DNA of 64,000 bases from Cognataquiflexum nitidum (GCF_022538055.1 NZ_JAKZAM010000019.1:32249-96248), one strand, 5' to 3'; shown: positions 43,746-53,671, numbered from the stretch's first letter. The notes: generated from the letters alone by a model not told the origin. Made by a program: numbers and translations.

Positions 43746-44205
43746 GGAAGTGGAAAGCTGGGAAGTGGGAAGTTGGGTAGGAATAATAAGGGAGTTTTTT
43801 TAACCGATGACGGATGACAGTTGACCGGTGATTGGATGGGTAGAAAGGTTGTAATGGTTGTAGTTGTTGTAATTGTTGTCAGGGTAGTCTGCTTCTCGTT
43901 GTCAAGTTTTCAAAGTTGTATAGAAATCAAGTCTAGATTCCTGTGTCATGTATCTTGCTTCTTTTTTTGTGGTCTGCTTCGTTTTATCGTTGTAGTCGGG
44001 TTGGGAAGTTTAGGGAAAAAGATTATTTGATTAATTGGTTATTTGGTTAACTGTTTCTGTCGCAATCCTGAATTATTAATTCATCATCCTTAATTCTGAA
44101 TTTCCCCAAGTCTCGCCTCTCGCTTCTCGTCTCTTGCCTTTCCAAAAAGACTTTTCCACGAAATTGAACTTCAAACCAATGCAAGTCGTTAAATTTGAGA
44201 ATTAA
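43746..44205. repeat. Low-complexity repeat spacer related to 27504-27788
   Basis: Starts with GGAAGTGGGAAGTTGGG and ACCGATGACGGATGACAG, variants of the blocks at 27504-27788. It also holds GGTTATTTGGTTA (shared with 39940), a CTCGCCTCTCGCTTCTCGTC microsatellite near 44113, and CAAAAAGACTTTTCC, the inverted copy of a segment near 27662. A 69-codon frame at 43821-44030 runs through it but is compositionally a repeat, not a gene. Confidence 0.55.
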
Positions 44206-44220
44206 ATGATTGACCAAAAT

Positions 44221-44670
44221 ATGAAAAAACTATTTGGCGCTTTACTGATCACCCTATTCAGCTTCCAAATCGCAACTGCACAGGACAAAATCACTTGGCT
44301 GACATTTGAGGAAGCAGCAGCCAAAACGGCTGAAAACCCTAAAATGATTTTTGTAGATGTCTACACCGATTGGTGTGGATGGTGCAAGAAAATGGACAAG
44401 GATACCTTTACCAACCCTAAAGTCATTGGGTTTATCAATGAGAATTTTTATGCTGTCAAAATGAATGCTGAAGACAGCAAAAGAAAATTCAATTTCAAAG
44501 GCAAAGAATATACCGAAGCCACGATGGCTCGGGCCATGCGGGTAAGTTCCTACCCCAACTTTGTGATAATGGATGCCTTGATGGAAAATATCGCTCAATT
44601 TCCCGGCTACCGAGAACCTGCTCCCTTTCTTTCCGGAATGGATGATCTCCTCAATAAATTCGGTAAGTAA
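44221..44670 (+). CDS. Periplasmic thioredoxin-fold protein
   Basis: A 149-residue exported protein. The ATG at 44221 (MKKLFGALL) starts a clean signal peptide ending IATAQ; an in-frame ATG lies five codons upstream. The thioredoxin fold has the redox motif Cys52-Gly-Trp-Cys55 in DWCGWCKKMDK, preceded by IFVDVYT, and a cis-Pro region VSSYPNFVIMD. The group (thioredoxin_7-like) reduces or isomerises periplasmic disulfides. It lies two bases before mnmE and is probably cotranscribed, although the functions differ. Confidence 0.88.
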   Translation: MKKLFGALLITLFSFQIATAQDKITWLTFEEAAAKTAENPKMIFVDVYTDWCGWCKKMDKDTFTNPKVIGFINENFYAVKMNAEDSKRKFNFKGKEYTEATMARAMRVSSYPNFVIMDALMENIAQFPGYREPAPFLSGMDDLLNKFGK

Positions 44671-44672
44671 GC

Positions 44673-46055
44673 ATGTCATTTTCCCTGCACCAAAAAGAAG
44701 ATACCATTGTGGCATTGGCCACCCCTCAGGGAGTCGGTGCCATTGCGGTCATCAGGCTTTCGGGAAAAGATGCCATCAAAATCACAAACACTGTATTTAA
44801 AGGGAAAGACCTGGAAAAGCAGGCTTCCCATACCGTTCATTTTGGAACTATCCGCGATGGAGACAAAATCATCGATGAAGTCTTGGTCTCCATTTTTATC
44901 GCACCAAAATCATTTACCAAGGAAAATGTCGTGGAAATCTCCACCCATGGATCCTCCTATATTGTCAATCAGGTTCTCAAACTTTTGATCCGATATGGTG
45001 CCCGACCCGCCAAACCGGGGGAATTTACTCAAAGGGCTTTTCTCCATGGGCAATTTGACTTGGCACAGGCGGAGGCAGTAGCTGACTTGATCCATTCAGA
45101 TTCTGAGACCTCACATCAGGCAGCCATCAGTCAGATGCGTGGTGGCTTCAGCAGTGAGATTCAAAAACTCAGGAATGAACTGATTCATTTTGCTTCCATG
45201 ATCGAGTTGGAGCTTGATTTTGGGGAGGAGGACGTAGAGTTTGCAAACAGGAACGACCTAAAAGTCTTGGTGGAAAAATTGCTTCGTGCTGTAGAACTAT
45301 TGATAGGAAGCTTTGACTTGGGCAATGTGATCAAAAACGGTGTTCCCACGGTCATCGCCGGGAAACCCAATGCAGGAAAGTCCACTTTACTCAATGCGCT
45401 GTTGAATGAAGAAAAAGCTATCGTATCCGAGATCGCAGGTACAACCCGAGATTTTATCGAAGATGAAATCAATATCGGTGGTGTGATTTTCCGCTTTATC
45501 GATACAGCAGGATTGCGGGAAACGACGGATATCATCGAAGCGATCGGTGTCAGCCGGACACAGGAAAAAATGAAAACTGCATCTCTGATTCTGTACCTTT
45601 TTGACCTGACGGATACCGATATGGTTGAGATCAATCGGGATATTAATAAATTGGAAAATCAAGGTGTTCCTTTTGTCAAGGTGGCCAACAAAATAGATAA
45701 AGCCTCTACTGATTTTGTCTGCGAACTGAAGGCAAAGTATCCTGATACCATATTTATTTCTGCAGGTCAAAAGGAAAACCTAGAGGCGTTGAAAAGCCGC
45801 ATTTTGGAGTTGGTCAATTTGGACAAGTTCAGGACAGGCAATACCATCGTCACCAATATCAGGCATTATGATTCCTTGGTCAAAACACGGCAGTCGTTAT
45901 TGGATGTATTGGAAGGTTTGGACAGGCAGATCACCAATGATTTTTTGGCAATGGATATTCGCAGGTCTTTGCATTATCTTGGGGAAATCACGGGAGAGAT
46001 TACCACCGATGATTTATTGGCCAATATCTTTTCGAAGTTTTGTATCGGGAAGTAA
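44673..46055 (+). CDS. mnmE: tRNA uridine-34 5-carboxymethylaminomethyl GTPase
   Basis: A 460-residue MnmE (TrmE). The N-terminal tetrahydrofolate-binding domain has TIVALATPQGVGAIAVIRLSG and GEFTQRAFLHG. Helical arms flank the G domain. G1 is GKPNAGKST at residues 230-238, G2 is the GTTRD segment, G3 is DTAG and G4 is NKID. The protein ends in the essential FCIGK with its catalytic Cys. With MnmG it modifies U34 of several tRNAs. All motifs are intact and the length is normal. Confidence 0.97.
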   Translation: MSFSLHQKEDTIVALATPQGVGAIAVIRLSGKDAIKITNTVFKGKDLEKQASHTVHFGTIRDGDKIIDEVLVSIFIAPKSFTKENVVEISTHGSSYIVNQVLKLLIRYGARPAKPGEFTQRAFLHGQFDLAQAEAVADLIHSDSETSHQAAISQMRGGFSSEIQKLRNELIHFASMIELELDFGEEDVEFANRNDLKVLVEKLLRAVELLIGSFDLGNVIKNGVPTVIAGKPNAGKSTLLNALLNEEKAIVSEIAGTTRDFIEDEINIGGVIFRFIDTAGLRETTDIIEAIGVSRTQEKMKTASLILYLFDLTDTDMVEINRDINKLENQGVPFVKVANKIDKASTDFVCELKAKYPDTIFISAGQKENLEALKSRILELVNLDKFRTGNTIVTNIRHYDSLVKTRQSLLDVLEGLDRQITNDFLAMDIRRSLHYLGEITGEITTDDLLANIFSKFCIGK

Positions 46056-46133
46056 CTCAGTGAAAAGTGATTCTTCGAATTCCGATAATCAAGCGATTTG
46101 GTCTGCTTAAAACAAAATTACTTAAAAAAATAT

Positions 46134-47276
46134 TTAAGTTTCACCAAATATTTTTAGCTTGAACCGCTTGATAATATTATAAACTATCGGAATTGGGTCT
46201 TTAATCTTATATTTTAATGGTGTACTATTCCAAATGTAATCAAAATTAAAAAGTAAGGATTTGTCTTTTTTAATATACAGTTTTAGCCCTTGCAAATTGA
46301 CATAACTGATCAGCTTATATTTTTGATTCTCAATTTTTTTATTTAATGCCAAAAGTACAAGCAAGTGAGGGAAATTGACACCGGCCATCAGTGATCCTGT
46401 AAGTGAATTCCAGAACCTAGGATTAATCTCTAAAACATAAAAAACTTCTTTTTTAGGGTCATAAAGCAAGTCAATATTTGCCACCCCGGACCAGTGAAGC
46501 GATTTCATGAGTTTTCCAATCATTTCAATAACCTTTTCATTATCCACAAACTCCATTCCCATTTGAGCTGTAAAAGGTTTCGAATCCCAAAGGTTCCCTT
46601 TTTGTATTGTATATGCCAAAATATTGCCGTCAAAGCATAGCACATTGCAACAAAAATCTTCCCCATTTAAAAATTCCTGTAAAACAAAGGATTCGTTTAC
46701 ACCGCATTCCAAAAAATGTGAAACCAATGCCTCCTTGTTTTCAAATTTAATTATTCCTTGGCCATTTCCGGATTTAAGAGGTTTTGCTAAAACAGGAAAG
46801 TCTAATTTTAATTTTTCTTTGTCCAAAACCAATTCCATAGATAAAGGAACTGTTTTAGGACCTAAAATACCTATTTCGTGAAGGTGTTCGGCTAATAAAT
46901 CTTTGCTACCTGCCACCAAGAAATCAGAGAAAGCAGGTAATGGGACAAGTTTATTGCTATTTAATTGGCTTTTATTTTTGATTAATTTTCTGATGCTTTT
47001 TTCCCAAATGGGCATTATGACATCAATTTGATTTTCTTCAACTACTTTATTGATTTCATTTATCCAGTCTAACTCATTGTTTTTTTTTGGACAATGTAAA
47101 AATCGATAAATATATCTAGAATAATTTAATGGAAGATCTTTGATTGTTGACATAACGTATAGCCTGATGTCACTTCGGTGCGACATACAATAAATTACTT
47201 TCAGCAAAATGGCTTTTTCTCCATCAGGTATCAAAACAGAATAAAATTCACTCGGCTTTCTCATCCAGGCATTCAT
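46134..47276 (-). CDS. ATP-grasp protein of unknown substrate
   Basis: A 380-residue protein with a three-part ATP-grasp layout. The N-terminal preATP domain is about residues 1-110. The ATP-grasp fold follows, with DFPVLAKPLKSGNGQGIIKF (Lys of the P-loop-like segment), FVLQEFLNGEDFCCNVLCF, and the Mg site in FYVLEINPRFWNS near residue 290. Family members join a carboxylate to an amine or thiol using ATP. It stands alone in AT-rich DNA, convergent with mnmE, with no peptide or polysaccharide partner. The acceptor is unknown. Confidence 0.8.
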   Translation of the reverse strand: MNAWMRKPSEFYSVLIPDGEKAILLKVIYCMSHRSDIRLYVMSTIKDLPLNYSRYIYRFLHCPKKNNELDWINEINKVVEENQIDVIMPIWEKSIRKLIKNKSQLNSNKLVPLPAFSDFLVAGSKDLLAEHLHEIGILGPKTVPLSMELVLDKEKLKLDFPVLAKPLKSGNGQGIIKFENKEALVSHFLECGVNESFVLQEFLNGEDFCCNVLCFDGNILAYTIQKGNLWDSKPFTAQMGMEFVDNEKVIEMIGKLMKSLHWSGVANIDLLYDPKKEVFYVLEINPRFWNSLTGSLMAGVNFPHLLVLLALNKKIENQKYKLISYVNLQGLKLYIKKDKSLLFNFDYIWNSTPLKYKIKDPIPIVYNIIKRFKLKIFGET

Positions 47277-48644
47277 TTATCTTGGGTTGTTTTTGTTTGT
47301 TTTTTTGGGGAAGGTCATAATCTTAATCTATTTGCAAGTAATTATGATTTCCATTCAACCTCTAATTTACAAAATTTGCAGGTTGCCACTTAACCTTATA
47401 AAAACCAAAAGCTATTCGATTTACAACAAACAATAATATGAATACATTTTTAAAACAAAATGCATATCCGCTTTTACTGCCATCTCTATTTTACAAAATG
47501 ACCTGGACTTCCCTCGGCCAGTGGTGTTATTAGAGATATACATTTAAAACGATATGTGTATCCGCTTTCTTGTACGTAGCCAAACAATAATTTGTTGGAG
47601 GAGTCATTAAACACCCATGGACAGTGGACTGTCATCTGTGGACGAGTATCCGCATTCGATACAACCTCCTATAGCCCAAGGTGCAACATTGCGGAAACTC
47701 ATATAAAACAAATACTATTCTTAAAAAATCGATTTAAATAATGAAAAACTCACAGAATTACTATTTTTTTTCCATTAACCCTATATTCTTCTTGAGTCTG
47801 GGCGTTTGCCAGGCAGGTAAGGATGACCGAAGTCAGAATCCCACTATCGGAACGATATACCTTTCATTTCAGTCAGCAGACTAGGATTAAAATTGATACC
47901 AGGTCTCCCGGTAATTGCGCATTTACTTTCAAAAAAAATGATCAACTCATTAAGGTAAATAACCTCAATAAGTATCGAAATAAGGTTTTTTTGATTGATA
48001 TTCGTTGTTTTCCCTATTGAGGAAATGATATAGAAAAAAATTCAATTTTCTTGTAGGCCAAAATAAATGAAAATGTATTGCTGTCCTCTTATGAGTATGT
48101 GATTTCTCACAGAATGGTTTTTGCAGGATCAACAATCGGAATTTGAAATTGTTAGAATTGGAATGGATGAATTCGGCTTTGCCACATTTCTCCATTCCAA
48201 TCCAATCTAAAGTTATCCGTTCATTGAACTTGCCAAAGTAAAGAAAAATAACATTTGGCTAATGGAAAAAAGTGGATAATCATATGAATGAATTTTATCT
48301 CAACACTAACTAGCACAAAACATCATTTTCAGTTAGCATATAATGTTGACCTGGTTTTCTTTAAGCATAAACCTAATTCAATTGTTGGTATAAAAATCAA
48401 TATTAACCCAATTTGAAATTACCGAACTTTTTTGGAATTGTCACAAATTACATTTTAAGACTTTATAATGGACACTTATCCGGGAATTAATCTATATAAG
48501 TCAAGCGGCGTTTCTTCGAGAAAATAAACCACTCAGCAAATAAAACCTTCATTAAGGAGCCGGGAGACCCTAAGTTTGTTTTTCAGGGACGGATCAATGA
48601 TTCTATCCTTTTGAATTATAAAAAGTTACAATCAAAACATTTCA
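47277..48644. other. Long gene-poor AT-rich spacer
   Basis: About 1.37 kb without a convincing gene. Seen in it: three TATCCGC(T/A)TT motifs at about 47465, 47558 and 47648; a GACAGT-GG-ACTGTC palindrome near 47625; a hairpin at 48157-48201; and a 19-codon frame at 48468-48527. The 65-codon frame at 47823-48020 has no recognisable domain or signal. Degenerate remnants of older genes are possible but cannot be named. Confidence 0.45.
48157..48201. repeat. Inverted repeat
   Basis: ATTGGAATGGA at 48157-48167 is matched perfectly by TCCATTCCAAT at 48191-48201 with a 23-base loop. No T-run follows, so it is not an obvious terminator. Role unknown. Confidence 0.5.
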
Positions 48645-51407
48645 ATGAAGTACATATTATCGATTTTCATTTTTGGTTTATTTACCCTTCAAGGCTTTTC
48701 TCAATCATTTAATATAAAAGGAGTCGTTATGGTGGAAGGCAAACAGGAGGCTTTGCCATTTGTAAATGTCTTGCTATTAACAGTCGGAGATTCTTCCCAA
48801 GTGACAGGAACAGTTTCAGACATAGATGGAAATTTCGCATTTTCAAGCATAAGGCAAGGTGATTATCTTCTTAAAGTACAGTATTTGGGGTATAAGGATT
48901 TTTTTCAAACCATAGACCTGACTTCAAACCAAGATCTTGGCATCATTCCCATAAGTGAAGTTGCAACTGACCTCAATGAAGTGGTAATAGAAGCAAGAAG
49001 GTCCACCGGAACTCAAAAAGGTGACACAACCCTGTTCAATGCAGATGCCTTCAAAACCATGAAGGACGCGAGTGCACAGACTTTGATAGAAAAACTGCCG
49101 GGTGTAAGTTCAGAGGATGGAATTTTACAGGCCCAGGGAGAGGCAATCGCCCAGATCCTTGTAGATGGCAAACCGTTTTTTGGTACAGATGTAAAGACCG
49201 CCCTCCAAAATCTTCCTGCCGAGATCATTCAAAGCATTGAGGTTTTTGACCAAAAGAGCGAAAAGTCCCAATTGAGTGGTTTTGATGATGGAGAAAGGCT
49301 CAAAACCATCAATATCATTACCAAAGCCAGTAGAAGGAAAGGCCAATTTGGTAAAACAACAGTAGGTTATGGAACAGATGACCGGTATTTAGCAGGTGCC
49401 AGCATCAATGCCTTTGATGAAGAAAGGAGAATCACTTTTACAGGCTTGACAAACAATGTAAATATCCTTGATTATTCAAGCGACCCAAATGCCCAAGACA
49501 ATACTAATCCTCAGCAAGGGGTAATCACTACCAATATATTAGGATTAAATTATACTGACTTGTGGATAGAAAAAATCAAAGTGACAGGCAGCTATGTTTT
49601 TACCAAAAGGGAAAATGTTGGTATTGTGGACAGATTCAGGGATTTTGTCACCACTGATGATTCTGATAAATTTTACAGAGAAAATAGTACCGATATCAGG
49701 ATCAATAACCGGCATCAGGCCAATCTTAGATTGGAATATAATATTGATGAAAAAAATAGGATCCTTTATATCCCTAGATTTTCCGCAAGGTATGAAACCG
49801 AAAACTCCGGTTTTATTGGAGAAACAGACAATGGCTCGGATTTGATCAATTCAGTGAAAAACATTAAAACCGGTGAATACCAAGATTTTGATCTTTTCAA
49901 TAGATTCCTTTACAGCCATAAGTTTAACAAACCAGGAAGAACGGTAACCTTTAGGACTAACTTTGCCAAAGGTTGGAATGAGGATCTGTCTGACCGAAAG
50001 GCAGAAAATAATTTTTATGAAGAAAGCGGCAATCACCAAGAATTTATTGACCAACGAACCACCAGAGAAAGGACAGGAGATTTTTGGCAAAGCCGCGTTT
50101 CTTACACCGAACCTTTGGGACAAAGAGGTCAAATGGAGGTGGAATATCAGATTGGCAACAGGTTAAACGATTCGGATAAACTCACTTTTAATGTAGAAAA
50201 CGGGGATTTTGAAACCGGAAATCTTTCCCTCGATACAGCATTGAGTAATACCTTTCAGAGTAAATACCTTACCCAAGAACTAGAGTTTGGCTATCAGTTT
50301 CTATCAGAAAAACTAAAGGTACAGACTGAAGTTGAGTATCAAGATGCCCGACTCAAAAACGACCAATTCTTTCCAAATCCAGACATTCTGAACAAAACAT
50401 TCCGAAATTTTACACCAACTGTGAGGATGGAATATAAATTTTCGACCAATACAAACCTGCAGTTTGACTATGATACCTACACCAATGAACCTCAGATATC
50501 ACAGCTTCAGGCAGTGATCGACAATACCAATCCCCTGCAGTTGCGGACAGGAAATCCTGATTTGGACCAATCCTATACCAATCAAATCAGATTTAGATTC
50601 CGAAGCAACAATCCCGATACAGATAAAAACTGGAACATATTTGCCCAATCGAGGTTTGTCGACAATTTTATTTCCAACAGTATCCTAATAGCAAGTGAAC
50701 CTACAGAAATACAGGATGGCATTACTTTGGAAACTGGTTCGCAGTTAAACAAACCGGTAAACCTTGACGGATTTAAAGATTTTAGGTCTTGGCTAAGTTA
50801 TGGAATGCCTTTGGGGTTTATCAAGTCTAACTTTAATATCAATGCCGGTCTAGGATTTACCCAAAGACCAGGGCAGGTCAACGACCAAATCGGGTTTAAC
50901 AATTCAAGCAGGTTGAGTACCGGATTTTCTCTAAGCAGCAATATCAGTGATCAGGTAGATTTCAATGTCTGGTCCAGATCCTCTTTTAATGAAGTAAATA
51001 ACAGCCTCAACTCCAGTCTCAATAGCAAATTCTTCCAACAAAGATTCAGGGTTAATTTTAACTGGATAATATGGGAAGGAATCATATACCGACTCGATCT
51101 CAACCATCAGATTAATTCAGGACTCTCCCAAGGATTTGACACCAATTTTTCATTGGTTAATATGAGCGTGGGCAAAAAAATATTCCACAACCAACGGGGC
51201 GAAATCAGCTTGATGGTTTATGATTTGTTTGGTGAAAATGCGAACGTAAGGAGAAACATCACAGAAACTTTTGTGGAGGACATCCAGTCCAATGTGCTTC
51301 AGACTTATGTTATGCTAAGTTTTACCTATAACCTAAGAAAGTTTAGCAAAGGAATGGATGAGCGTGATTATGCCGAAAGGTATCAGAATGAAGAGAGTTC
51401 CAATTAA
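48645..51407 (+). CDS. Outer-membrane beta-barrel receptor with CarboxypepD_reg domain
   Basis: A 920-residue protein. After a signal peptide (residues 1-19) a CarboxypepD_reg-like domain (about 22-105) has DIDGNFAFSSIRQGDYLLKV. A TonB-receptor-like plug (about 115-225) has VVIEARRSTG, LIEKLPGVSS and ILVDGKPFFGTD. The barrel is of the outer_membrane_beta-barrel_3 group. The last strand, FTYNLRKF, is followed by an unusual charged tail of about 20 residues, KGMDERDYAERYQNE. No SusD partner follows. This group may transport peptides, metals or siderophores; the cargo is unknown. Confidence 0.85.
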   Translation: MKYILSIFIFGLFTLQGFSQSFNIKGVVMVEGKQEALPFVNVLLLTVGDSSQVTGTVSDIDGNFAFSSIRQGDYLLKVQYLGYKDFFQTIDLTSNQDLGIIPISEVATDLNEVVIEARRSTGTQKGDTTLFNADAFKTMKDASAQTLIEKLPGVSSEDGILQAQGEAIAQILVDGKPFFGTDVKTALQNLPAEIIQSIEVFDQKSEKSQLSGFDDGERLKTINIITKASRRKGQFGKTTVGYGTDDRYLAGASINAFDEERRITFTGLTNNVNILDYSSDPNAQDNTNPQQGVITTNILGLNYTDLWIEKIKVTGSYVFTKRENVGIVDRFRDFVTTDDSDKFYRENSTDIRINNRHQANLRLEYNIDEKNRILYIPRFSARYETENSGFIGETDNGSDLINSVKNIKTGEYQDFDLFNRFLYSHKFNKPGRTVTFRTNFAKGWNEDLSDRKAENNFYEESGNHQEFIDQRTTRERTGDFWQSRVSYTEPLGQRGQMEVEYQIGNRLNDSDKLTFNVENGDFETGNLSLDTALSNTFQSKYLTQELEFGYQFLSEKLKVQTEVEYQDARLKNDQFFPNPDILNKTFRNFTPTVRMEYKFSTNTNLQFDYDTYTNEPQISQLQAVIDNTNPLQLRTGNPDLDQSYTNQIRFRFRSNNPDTDKNWNIFAQSRFVDNFISNSILIASEPTEIQDGITLETGSQLNKPVNLDGFKDFRSWLSYGMPLGFIKSNFNINAGLGFTQRPGQVNDQIGFNNSSRLSTGFSLSSNISDQVDFNVWSRSSFNEVNNSLNSSLNSKFFQQRFRVNFNWIIWEGIIYRLDLNHQINSGLSQGFDTNFSLVNMSVGKKIFHNQRGEISLMVYDLFGENANVRRNITETFVEDIQSNVLQTYVMLSFTYNLRKFSKGMDERDYAERYQNEESSN

Positions 51408-52094
51408 CCTAGCCTCTAACATCGATTACAAATTAAAATTCAATTTCAACTTAAAACCTTGAGACCTTCAATATTTTTTCTAAGGTAGATATATTCATAA
51501 GCTCAAAATGCCGGAAAATTAAAATTACTTGGCAACTTATGGAATCAATTTAACTGTTTGTAAGCAATGGTGCCAGTAATTCCGATATCCATTATTTTTT
51601 TTCAGGCTGAAAGCCCCCTTTACAAATATATTCAATCTTCCGGACTATCTATGGAAGAATGAAAACCTACCTGCAAAGAGGCTTACATCCATTTTTCATT
51701 CAAAAAAATTTTTAAAGTAGCATTTTTGACTAAACTGATTTGTTGTTTGATCATCGGGATGGTATTTATAAAAATTGAGATTCCAATATATTTTTTAGGT
51801 TTCATATTACATGAAAACAAAATATGTCTATCAAAACAACCAATTAAAAGAACTCATTTTCATTAGGATATCGGTTTGACCCTGTTTTGGAAATCAAAAA
51901 TGGATATCAATAAAATTATTATATAATTTTTACTTAATAATTTAAAATTTATTTTATTGATTATCAGTATTTTATAAAAATTAATAATCATTATAAATAT
52001 ATTTTATTGTATTTCAAATACATTTAAATGTATATTTGAATATCAATATACTTTATAATCATGGACACACTTTCAGGTATCAGGAGGTTTTACC
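51408..52094. other. AT-rich spacer, no clear gene
   Basis: Very AT-rich DNA with runs such as ATATTTTATTG near 52010. No frame of useful length. An ACTTTATAAT element at 52050-52059, followed by GGACAC, also occurs at 48460-48475. Confidence 0.4.
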
Positions 52095-52208
52095 ATGAAT
52101 GTTAAGGGATTTCGCTTCATTGCCAATAACCCCTCTTCTCCAATCAGGACGACATCTTGTGCATTTAAGGCCATAGAAGAGATTCAACATAAGCGACTAA
52201 TCCTCTGA
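52095..52208 (+). CDS. Possible 37-aa peptide gene
   Basis: ATG at 52095 preceded by AGGAGG seven to eight bases upstream, a strong Shine-Dalgarno sequence that is rare in this genome group. The 37-residue product starts MNVKGFRFIANNPSSP and ends KRLIL. It is basic with no signal peptide. A 14-codon frame (ATG at 52061) overlaps its start. It lies upstream of the Ntn-hydrolase gene on the same strand. It could be a chance frame. Confidence 0.3.
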   Translation: MNVKGFRFIANNPSSPIRTTSCAFKAIEEIQHKRLIL

Positions 52209-52282
52209 CATGATTGCGTAAACTCATAAATGCTAAAATCAATTAACCTATAAAGTCTATAATTATTAAAATCATAAGCGGC

Positions 52283-53671
52283 ATGTATAAGTACCGAATT
52301 CTAATTTTGGTCCTTTGGGGTGTTTTGAGTTCCCCAAGTTTTGGCAGTTCTGCTTTTTTCAGCAGGGACCAAACCATGTTATTAGCCAAAAACTTTGATT
52401 GGAAGGCTGGTCATGGTTATATATTTAAAAACAAAAAAAAGCAAAAAAAATATGCTTATGGATTTTATGGGACAAACCAAGCCCAATGGGTTTCACTATA
52501 TGGTTCTGTCACGTTTAATCAATTTGGAAAAGAATTCCCCGTAGGCGGCATCAATGAAGCGGGTTTGGTTGTAGAACAACTTTACAAAGCCTTTAGTATT
52601 TATCCTAACAATGGTCAACCGAGTATTTCCGAATCAGAGTGGATTCAGTTCCAATTAGATAACTATGCGACGGCCTCGGAGGTTTTAATCCATCTTCATG
52701 AACTTACCATTCACCCTATAGAGACAGTTCAATTTTTTATTGCGGACCAATCAGGAAATGCTTTTGTAATAGAATTCACAGAAGGAAAGCCAATAATCCA
52801 TCCGATTGAAGGTACAGACCAAGTTATTACAAATGCTGCTTATCATGAATGCCAAAAATATTATGAAAGCCATAAAAATAAAGTTGATAAAAATTCAAGA
52901 GGTGATCTTGATAGGTACGTCCAAATCAAAAGCCAATTGTCAGAAGTAAGCGTCAACAAAGCGGAGGAGGCCTTTGATGTTTTAAGGAAAAGTTCTGAAA
53001 ACCAAGATCATTATAAAACCTATTGGACCATAGCCTATAATCTTAGCGAGATGAGTATTGCTTTTTACTCGAGTTCTCACAAAAACATAAAAGAGATCTG
53101 TTTAAATGATTTGAATTTTGAAACTGATTCTGAAATTGAGGTAAGTCCAATAAATTCCCCCACTTTTCAATTTAAACCTTTAACCGAAAACATAAATGGC
53201 CATTTAATTCAACAGAGTTTGAAAATGATCCCCCTTTCATTGGATATTGACCTTTTGGCGGAACACCTGATGGATCCAAGTAAACAACATATTGATCAAG
53301 TATATCAAAGCAAACACTTTAATTTAGTTCTCAGATTCAAAACCAACAAACCATCAGGAGTGGTCAGCTATATTTTCAGGAATGAAAAAGAACAGGCAAA
53401 GGCAAAAACAATCGGACTAAGACCAGGGCAATTTATTGTAAACAAAAAGGAAACAGTACAGGTAATTTACGGGATGCCCAAAGGAGAATTTGATCTTGCT
53501 TGTTTTCAAGACCCTGATTTTAATGGGAAATTGGACAACAGACTAGCAGTAAATCCCAATAGTTATGGTTTTCTGCGAACCCAAAAAGGAAGCTCAGGCC
53601 CTCCTCCTTTGTACGTGGATACCCGAATAATATTGAATGAAAATACGGACATTACTATAAAAATCAAATAA
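52283..53671 (+). CDS. Choloylglycine-hydrolase-like Ntn protein with Ser at the nucleophile position, fused to DUF2141
   Basis: A 462-residue exported protein. After a signal peptide (about 1-21, ending PSFG) the mature chain starts Ser22-Ser-Ala-Phe, at the place where the family has its catalytic Cys. Other family positions are kept: Asp39 in KNFDW, Asn in GGINEAGLVV, Asn in ITNAAYH and the strand YWTIAYNL. Known members hydrolyse C-N amide bonds of bile salts, penicillin V or N-acyl homoserine lactones. Residues about 335-462 match DUF2141, with LVLRFKTNKPSG, MPKGEFDLACFQDPDFNGKL and PPPLYVDTRI. The substrate is unknown and the Ser may make it a different hydrolase or a binder. Confidence 0.75.
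   Translation: MYKYRILILVLWGVLSSPSFGSSAFFSRDQTMLLAKNFDWKAGHGYIFKNKKKQKKYAYGFYGTNQAQWVSLYGSVTFNQFGKEFPVGGINEAGLVVEQLYKAFSIYPNNGQPSISESEWIQFQLDNYATASEVLIHLHELTIHPIETVQFFIADQSGNAFVIEFTEGKPIIHPIEGTDQVITNAAYHECQKYYESHKNKVDKNSRGDLDRYVQIKSQLSEVSVNKAEEAFDVLRKSSENQDHYKTYWTIAYNLSEMSIAFYSSSHKNIKEICLNDLNFETDSEIEVSPINSPTFQFKPLTENINGHLIQQSLKMIPLSLDIDLLAEHLMDPSKQHIDQVYQSKHFNLVLRFKTNKPSGVVSYIFRNEKEQAKAKTIGLRPGQFIVNKKETVQVIYGMPKGEFDLACFQDPDFNGKLDNRLAVNPNSYGFLRTQKGSSGPPPLYVDTRIILNENTDITIKIK

Noticed and set aside
43821..44030. 69-codon open frame rich in Val
   Set aside because: It runs through GTTGTAGTTGTTGTAATTG-type low-complexity sequence inside the repeat spacer; codon content reflects the repeat.
47823..48020. 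65-codon open frame in the gene-poor spacer
   Set aside because: No signal peptide, domain or good start context; amino-acid content looks random.
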